Assembly (NCBI RefSeq): GCF_034096925.1
Contig: NZ_JAWZSQ010000020.1
Location: 43,045 to 107,044 of the forward strand
Direction: 5' to 3'
Source of the DNA: Patulibacter defluvii
GTDB taxonomy: Bacteria > Actinomycetota > Thermoleophilia > Solirubrobacterales > Solirubrobacteraceae
Length of the DNA stretch: 64,000 bases
Shown: one piece after another, positions 59,031-64,000 of the stretch
Layout: each line of letters starts with the position of its first letter
How positions within the stretch are numbered: position 1 is the first letter of the stretch
The notes under the pieces: generated by a model
What the model was told of the DNA's origin: nothing
Seen by the model: the letters and a program-made list of their open reading frames with translations, nothing else
Databases searched by the model: none
Translations under genes and position numbers: made by a program

Positions 59031-59209
59031 CAGCACACCCCTTGGAGACCGCCGCCCACCCCTCGTGATCGGCGTGTGCGAGGCAGCCTAGATCATCGGC
59101 TGCGCCCGCAGCGCGGGTCCCCGAGACGGTTGTCGAAGGGACGGCTGGGCCGCGTCGGGGACGGTGTGCGCGTCACCCCCGGACGGCCCCGCCGGCGGCC
59201 GGGACGGGG
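59031..59209. other. Intergenic region between two secreted-protein genes
   Basis: About 180 bp with no gene. It holds a possible -10 for the RTX gene (TAGGCT on the minus strand, 59085-59090) and an 8-bp dyad (GTCCCCGA 59117-59124 with TCGGGGAC 59155-59162), perhaps part of a terminator for the gene at 59210. Confidence 0.4.
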
Positions 59210-61243
59210 CTACGGACACATCCGCGCGCCGCCCCCGAGCGGCTGCGGCGCGTCGTCCGTCGCCACCAGCCGCACGCCGACCGTGCGCTTCTGGCCCTTC
59301 TTCACGGGGAACGAGAGCAGCGCCACCCGCCGGGTCCGGCGGCTGGTCGTGGGAGCGCCGACGCTGGCCAGCCGCAGCCGGGCACCGTCCGGCAGCGTGC
59401 AGAGGCCGACGCGGTAGCCGCCGTGGTCGGCCCGCAGCAGCAGCCCCTCGGCGCCCTTCGCGTTGACGGCCGTCCCCCGCAGGCTGCCGACCTTGCCGCC
59501 ACGGCGGACCAGCCGCACCGACGGCGCGGTGCCCCAGACCGGGAAGCGGACGGTCGCGGTGCCGTCGCGGGCGGCCTCGACGCGGCGGGTGACCACGATC
59601 GACTGCTCGCCGAAGCGGGTGCTGACGTCGACCGCGCCGGCGCTGGTCCGCACGCGGCCCTCGGCGACCACGCCGCGGCCGACGACGCCCCGTAGGTCGC
59701 GGCTGCCGCCACGGCGGACGCTCAGCGTCGTCTCGCCCCGCAGCGCGGCCTTCGCGCCCGGCTGGGTGTCGAGCACGATCCGGCCGCCGCGGGCCAGGTC
59801 GAGCCCGAACGCCGCCCGCCCGCTGCCGCCGGTGCCGGAGACGGGGTCGCCGGCGCCCGACAGCAGCCGCGCCATCTCGATCCCGCCGTAGTCGTCGGTC
59901 GGGTGGCGGACGAGGATCGCCGTCGAGTAGCGCGGGCTGGAGACGGCCAGCCGCTGGGCGTCGGGGTCGTAGGCGAACCACGCCGGCGGCGGGCTGGCAC
60001 GGCGGGCCCCGATCTGGAGCTGCGCCATCCGGGCGGCGTGGGCCTGCATCCGCGAGGCGGTGAAGACCGGGTCCTGGACCGGCGCGCCGTCGCGGCCCTT
60101 GACGTCCCAGAGCGCGCTCGGCAGCTTGCCGCCGGTCTCCGCGGCCAGGTGCTCGTAGGTCTCCAGGCCGCGGTCGGCGATCCAGCTCGCCCAGCCCTCC
60201 TGGCCCGGCACCGCCGCCAGCCGGCGGGCGGTGATCAGCGTCGTCAGGCCCTGCTGGGCGAACCCCCAGTAGCGGGTCAGCTGCCAGCGGCGGGTGCCGA
60301 GGCTCGTGTCCCAGTTGAGGTAGCCGGCGTGGGTCCAGTCGCCGAACAGCACCCGCTGCGACCACTTGCGCAGGACCGCCTCCTGGCCCGACGGCAAGGG
60401 CTTCATCCCCTTCGCGACCGCCCAGTCGTAGTGGCGGAGGCCGGAGAAGACCAGGTTCTCGTACTCGGGGCTGGAGAGCAGCGCCGCGCCGCTGGCGTTG
60501 GCGTTGCGGGGCGAGTAGATCATCCCCAGGCCCTTGTTCAGGTAGGCCGTGCGGCCGGCGACGATCGGCGTCTTCGCCCCCTTCGCGAACCGCAGCAGCT
60601 GCAGCCGGTAGTCGGCCAGGAACGACGGGTTGCCGGTCACGCGGGCGGCGAAGGCGTCCATGTCGGCGTGCCAGTTGAACTGGGTCAGCAGCATCGCCGG
60701 GTAGCGGAAGAACGGCGACGCGGCGACGTCGGTGATCGTCTGCTGGATCCGCAGCGCCAGGTCGGGCGGCATCTCGACGACGTCGCGGGCCTCCCAGGCG
60801 GCGGTCAGGGCCTCGGCCACCTGCGGGTCGACGGCGACGTGCTGGCCGCCGCGGCGCTGGGTCGACGAGGTCCAGCCGGGGACGTGCGTCTGGCCGGTGG
60901 TGTTCGGGTCCGGCGGCTGCAGGTAGGCGGGGAAGCGGGTCAGCGCCCGCGCCAGCAGCACCACCCGGTCGTCCTTGCGCGACGGGCCCTGGTGCTTGGC
61001 GAGGGCGGCCGCCGCGTGGGTCAGCAGCATGTTCGCGTCCAGCCGCACGTCGTCGATGCTCTGGACCGGCAGGTAGACGCCGAGGTCGGCCCGCCACTGC
61101 GGCTCGACGTCGGCTTGGCGGCGATCGGCGAAGGCCCAGTAGTCGCCGTCGCTCAGCTGTCCTCCGGGGGCCGCGGTGGCGACCGCCGGGGCGGCGGCCA
61201 GCAGCGTGGCGGTGGCGGCGAGCGCCGCGATCCGCGCCCTCAC
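59210..61243 (-). CDS. Large secreted protein of unknown function
   Basis: A 677-residue exported protein. It has a signal peptide (AALAATATLLAAAPAVATA), then a long helical, Trp/Tyr-rich region (about 30-430, e.g. GDYWAFADR, FNWHADMDAF and WGFAQQGLTTLITARRL), then a beta-rich region (about 450-670). This two-part layout resembles secreted polysaccharide lyases with an alpha/alpha toroid and beta-sandwich, but I see no catalytic motif that proves it. GTG 61243 is the only start that keeps the signal peptide. Confidence 0.6.
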   Translation of the reverse strand: MRARIAALAATATLLAAAPAVATAAPGGQLSDGDYWAFADRRQADVEPQWRADLGVYLPVQSIDDVRLDANMLLTHAAAALAKHQGPSRKDDRVVLLARALTRFPAYLQPPDPNTTGQTHVPGWTSSTQRRGGQHVAVDPQVAEALTAAWEARDVVEMPPDLALRIQQTITDVAASPFFRYPAMLLTQFNWHADMDAFAARVTGNPSFLADYRLQLLRFAKGAKTPIVAGRTAYLNKGLGMIYSPRNANASGAALLSSPEYENLVFSGLRHYDWAVAKGMKPLPSGQEAVLRKWSQRVLFGDWTHAGYLNWDTSLGTRRWQLTRYWGFAQQGLTTLITARRLAAVPGQEGWASWIADRGLETYEHLAAETGGKLPSALWDVKGRDGAPVQDPVFTASRMQAHAARMAQLQIGARRASPPPAWFAYDPDAQRLAVSSPRYSTAILVRHPTDDYGGIEMARLLSGAGDPVSGTGGSGRAAFGLDLARGGRIVLDTQPGAKAALRGETTLSVRRGGSRDLRGVVGRGVVAEGRVRTSAGAVDVSTRFGEQSIVVTRRVEAARDGTATVRFPVWGTAPSVRLVRRGGKVGSLRGTAVNAKGAEGLLLRADHGGYRVGLCTLPDGARLRLASVGAPTTSRRTRRVALLSFPVKKGQKRTVGVRLVATDDAPQPLGGGARMCP

Positions 61244-61394
61244 GGGCGCCGGCCCGCCCCGTCCGCCGGTGCCCGTCCGGGAGCGGACGGCGGGAACGGA
61301 AGGACGGGCAGGACGGATGACGCTGGCACCCCGCCAGCCTTCCCGATCGGCCGTGCGGCCGCAACCGGGAACCGTCTCCGCTACCCGGCGCGGG

Positions 61395-61943
61395 CTAGCG
61401 TCCGTCGGCGACCGGGGCCGGGTCGTCGGCGTCCGCCGACTCGCGGTCGGCGGCGCGGGCGGCCTCGCGGGCCGCCTCGAACGCGGCCTCGTGCCGCTCC
61501 TGGTCCTCGAGCGTCGCGTGAACGATCAGGACCGGGATCGGGCTGTGGTGGAGGACGTGGTGGCTGACGCTGCCGAGGACGGTCGAGCGGACCGTCCCGC
61601 GCCCCCGCGAGCCCATCACGATCAGGTCGTGCTTGCCGCTGCGGGCGGCCTCCAGCAGCACGTCGCGGATCGGCTCGCGGCGGAGGCAGATCGTCACCGG
61701 GACGTCCTGCGGGACCTGCCGCTCGGCGGCGCGCAGGATCGCCTGCGACTCGCTCTCGCACTCCTCGGGGTGCTGGATCGCGCCGGCGCCGGCCGCGGCG
61801 GCCGCGACCCAGGGCGAGGGCCGCATCAGCGAGGTGACGATCGTCAGCCGCCCGTGCGAGGCGCGGACGATGTCGATCGCCTCGGCGAGCGCCCGCTCGG
61901 CGTGGGCGGATCCATCGGTGGCGACGAGCACGTTGAGGAACAT
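61395..61943 (-). CDS. Universal stress protein (UspA family)
   Basis: A 182-residue UspA-fold protein: FLNVLVATDGSAHAERAL at the start (nucleotide Asp) and the ATP motif GSRGRGTVRSTVLGSVS (G-2x-G-9x-GS, about 118-135). ATP-binding members act in stress survival. The C-terminal ~35 residues are an Ala/Arg/Asp-rich tail beyond the fold. ATG 61943 follows AAGGATCTGAG. Confidence 0.94.
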   Translation of the reverse strand: MFLNVLVATDGSAHAERALAEAIDIVRASHGRLTIVTSLMRPSPWVAAAAAGAGAIQHPEECESESQAILRAAERQVPQDVPVTICLRREPIRDVLLEAARSGKHDLIVMGSRGRGTVRSTVLGSVSHHVLHHSPIPVLIVHATLEDQERHEAAFEAAREAARAADRESADADDPAPVADGR

Positions 61944-61968
61944 CTCAGATCCTTGCCTATGCCAAGCT

Positions 61969-61997
61969 ATTGTACCGCGCTCGACGCTCGAGGGGAA
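61969..61997 (-). promoter_or_regulatory. Promoter of the universal stress gene
   Basis: TACAAT (61969-61974, minus strand) is close to the consensus -10. TTCCCC (61992-61997) lies 17 bp upstream. The leader would be about 20 nt with a ribosome site, unlike the leaderless genes nearby. Confidence 0.55.
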
Positions 61998-62051
61998 CCG
62001 GATCGGCGCCCGCGGACGGCGGCGCACCGCGCCTGGCCAGGTGGCCATCGC

Positions 62052-62417
62052 TCAGCTCTCGGTCAGCACCGTGTCGGCGTCGGCGTAGGGCGGCGCGCAG
62101 CAGCAGAGGATCGCCAGCTCGCCGTCGGGGTCGGCGAACAGCTTGTGGCGGGCGCCGGGCGGGATCACCACGCAGTCGCCGGCTCGCAGCGGCCGCTCCT
62201 CGTCGTCGATCCGGATCCGGCCGCGGCCGCGGGTCACGTAGTACAGCTCCTCCGAGCGCCGGTGGTAGTGCTCCGTGGTGGCGCCGCCGGCCGGCACGGT
62301 CGCCTCGGCCAGCGACTGGTTGGCCGTCGGCAGCGAGACCGGCCCGGCCAGCTCGCGGATCGTCGATCCGTCGAGGGTCGTGAACGGCCGCGCGTCGGCG
62401 TGGTTCCCCAGCAGCAT
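62052..62417 (-). CDS. Cupin-domain protein
   Basis: A 121-residue single cupin barrel: EHYHRRSEELYYVTRGRGRI (motif 1, HxH...E, about 48-67) and PLRAGDCVVIPPGARHKLF (motif 2 with His, about 75-93). Metal-binding ligands are complete. Such proteins are isomerases, dioxygenases or regulators; the substrate is unknown. A CCC-rich C-terminal strand (AILCCCAPPY) is unusual. ATG 62417 follows TACGTT (62425-62430) by 7 nt. Confidence 0.9.
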   Translation of the reverse strand: MLLGNHADARPFTTLDGSTIRELAGPVSLPTANQSLAEATVPAGGATTEHYHRRSEELYYVTRGRGRIRIDDEERPLRAGDCVVIPPGARHKLFADPDGELAILCCCAPPYADADTVLTES

Positions 62418-62510
62418 GGGCGCGAACGTACCAGCGGTCGCCCGCCCCGCGGGGCGGTCCGCGCCCGCCCGTCGCCCGTCGCCCGCCGATCGGGGATGAT
62501 CGTCCTCGGG

Positions 62511-62576
62511 ATGACCCCTGACTCTCGGGCCGCCGCCGCGTTGCCGATACGTGGGATGTGCCCGCCGCACCGATGA
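62511..62576 (+). CDS. Possible 21-codon leader ORF before the sigma gene
   Basis: ATG 62511 opens a short frame (MTPDSRAAAALPIRGMCPPH plus one residue) whose TGA overlaps the sigma-factor ATG as ATGA. There is no ribosome site, and GATCGT rather than TANNNT lies 7 nt upstream. It could couple translation to the sigma gene, or be chance. Confidence 0.25.
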   Translation: MTPDSRAAAALPIRGMCPPHR

Positions 62577-64000
62577 CCCCCTCGATCGCCGCCACGCTGC
62601 GCCTGCGCCGGGATCCGGCGCTCCGTTCGCGTGCGGTGCGGGGGGACGCGCAGGCCTTCGCGCTGCTCTACGAGCGGCATCATCAGGCGCTCTACCGCTA
62701 CGCGCGCTCGATCCTGCAGCACGACGAGGACGCCCGCGATGCGCTGCAGAGCGCGATGGCGCGGGCCTTCTCGGCGCTGCAGGAGGAGGAGCGGGACTTC
62801 GAGCTGCGGCCGTGGCTGTTCCGGATCGTGCACAACGAGGCGATCTCGCTGGCCCGCCGGCGGCGGCCGACGAGCGAGCTGGAGGAGGCGCGGACGCTCG
62901 GTCGCGACGACCTGGAGCGGACGGTCGAGACCCGCGAGCGGCTGGCGCACCTGCGCCACGACCTGCGGGACCTGCCCGAGCGGCAGCGCTCGGCGCTGGT
63001 GCTGCGGGAGCTGAGCGGGCTCGGGCACGACGAGATCGCCTCCGTCCTGGAGACCAGCCCGCGGGCGGTCAAGCAGACGATCTACGAGGCGCGGCTGGCC
63101 CTCGCCGAGTTCGCCGAGGGGCGGGCGATGGAGTGCGCTGACGTCCAGCGCCAGCTGTCCGACGGCGACGGCCGCGTGCTGCGGGCCCGCCGCGTGCGGG
63201 CGCACCTGCGGAGCTGCACCGGCTGCCGCCGCTTCCAGGCCGCGCTGGCCCAGCGGCCGGGCGACCTCGGCGCGCTGGCACCGCCGCTGCCGCTGGCCGC
63301 GGCGAGCGGGATCCTGGCCGGCCTGCTGCCGGGCGGGGCCGGCGTCGCCGGCGGCGGGGCGGCCGCGAGTGCCGGGGCGGCGGGCGCCGGCGCGGTCGGA
63401 GCCGGCGGGCTGACGCTCGGCGGGCTGTCGCTGGGCGCGCTCGGCGGCGGGGCGAAGATCGGCTTGGCGCTGGCGGTCGGTGCGGGCGTCGCCGGCGGCG
63501 TCGCGGTGACCGCCCACGAGCGGCCGCCCGAGCGACCGGCGGTCCGCTCCGTCCCGGTCGCGCCGGCGCGACCGCCGGTGGTCGCGACCCCGGTGGTCGA
63601 GCGGACGGCGCCCGCCGGCGGCGCGGCCGCGAGCGACTCGGCGAAGCCCGGCGGCGACCGCCGCCGGACGGACGAGCGCCGGCGGGAGGGCCACGGGAAG
63701 CACGGCCACGCCGCGACCGCGGCCCCGTCCGGAGCCACCGCGCACGGCGGCTCCGGCGCGAACGGCCCCGGCAAGGGCCACGGATCCTCGCCCGGCCGCG
63801 GCAGCGGCAGCGGCGGCGGTTCGCCGAGCGGTCGCGGCACCACGGGCGGCGGGAAGGACGCCGCTCCCGGTCGCGACCGCGGCGGTCCCGCTCGCCGCAC
63901 CGCCAGCGGTCCGCCGGCCCACGCCCGCGGCCCGGCCCGCCGCGCCGACCGTGGCGGCCCGTCCCGTTCGACCCCGGCGGCCCGCCGGCCGGGGCCGGAC
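62573..64000 (+). CDS. ECF sigma factor fused to zinc finger and membrane segment (partial)
   Basis: The frame runs off the end without a stop after 476 codons. Region 2 (LQHDEDARDALQSAMARAF and LFRIVHNEAISLARRRR) and region 4 (LRDLPERQRSALVLRELSG, then EIASVLETSPRAVKQTIYEA) form a complete ECF factor (about 10-185). It is followed by an HX3CX2C zinc finger (HLRSCTGC, about 210-217), a Gly/Ala-rich hydrophobic region (about 245-310) that could span the membrane, and a long disordered Pro/Gly/Arg/His tail. It looks like sigma and anti-sigma in one chain, so release may need cleavage. The ATG has no visible ribosome site. Confidence 0.85.
   Translation, partial: MTPSIAATLRLRRDPALRSRAVRGDAQAFALLYERHHQALYRYARSILQHDEDARDALQSAMARAFSALQEEERDFELRPWLFRIVHNEAISLARRRRPTSELEEARTLGRDDLERTVETRERLAHLRHDLRDLPERQRSALVLRELSGLGHDEIASVLETSPRAVKQTIYEARLALAEFAEGRAMECADVQRQLSDGDGRVLRARRVRAHLRSCTGCRRFQAALAQRPGDLGALAPPLPLAAASGILAGLLPGGAGVAGGGAAASAGAAGAGAVGAGGLTLGGLSLGALGGGAKIGLALAVGAGVAGGVAVTAHERPPERPAVRSVPVAPARPPVVATPVVERTAPAGGAAASDSAKPGGDRRRTDERRREGHGKHGHAATAAPSGATAHGGSGANGPGKGHGSSPGRGSGSGGGSPSGRGTTGGGKDAAPGRDRGGPARRTASGPPAHARGPARRADRGGPSRSTPAARRPGPD

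Overview
This is chromosomal DNA from a very GC-rich actinobacterium (roughly three quarters G+C by eye). The gene content suggests class Thermoleophilia (Solirubrobacter, Conexibacter or Patulibacter type): LAL-type LuxR regulators, many GTG starts, an F420/FMN PPOX protein, egtB-egtD, ferritin-like proteins beside an ECF sigma factor, and surface proteins ending in an Arg-rich beta module. The taxon is inferred; the window holds no rRNA. I see no prophage, insertion sequence, CRISPR array or foreign island. No gene-free stretch exceeds 300 bp.

Layout. 1-5750: a TPR protein, a sigma-region-4/zinc-finger regulator, a small cationic four-cysteine secreted protein and a 1259-residue repetitive secreted protein. 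5828-14622: an aromatic amino-acid supercluster. aroF-trpE-trpG-trpD-trpC-aroC runs on the minus strand with overlapping or 4-nt junctions. The divergent trpB-trpA is followed by an enoyl-CoA hydratase homologue. No trpF is present. 14622-20188: two giant LuxR regulators meeting tail to tail. 20256-24913: ECF sigma factor, acyl-CoA dehydrogenase with divergent TetR, patatin-like protein and a SnoaL-like protein. 24916-30516: BON protein, a nested dyad repeat, a GATase, a TRIC channel, an LLM flavoprotein, a drug-type ABC exporter and a PPOX protein. 30625-34178: a DUF5995-like protein and a four-gene operon of two ferritin-like proteins, ECF sigma and anti-sigma. 34245-39137: egtB-egtD, pdxH and a second ABC exporter. 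39274-44340: methyltransferase, NTF2-like protein, and a histidine kinase/response regulator/metallopeptidase operon. 44368-50823: two SDR enzymes, a 57-aa protein, a membrane protein, a TetR and a Tat-exported M28-like protein. 50820-56363: GlsB-like protein, tRNA-Thr(CGT), Rieske oxygenase, HNH nuclease, MFS exporter with TetR, and an HTH/nucleotidyltransferase-like protein. 56353-61243: three secreted proteins, one with RTX repeats. 61395-64000: universal stress protein, cupin and an ECF sigma factor fused to a zinc finger and membrane segment that runs off the end.

Three cross-cutting patterns stand out. At least twelve genes have a TANNNT hexamer exactly 6-7 nt before the start codon, as expected for leaderless mRNAs; this supports a 57-aa gene at 46262-46435. 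Twelve convergent gene pairs occur, ten of them with gaps of 9 nt or less or with overlaps, and four share a palindromic CTAG as both stop codons. A dispersed palindrome (three copies) sits just after stop codons, and a separate four-unit nested dyad lies at 25419-25528. Anti-sigma-type zinc fingers (HX3CX2C) appear in three architectures: free anti-sigma, attached to sigma region 4 alone, and fused to a whole ECF factor.
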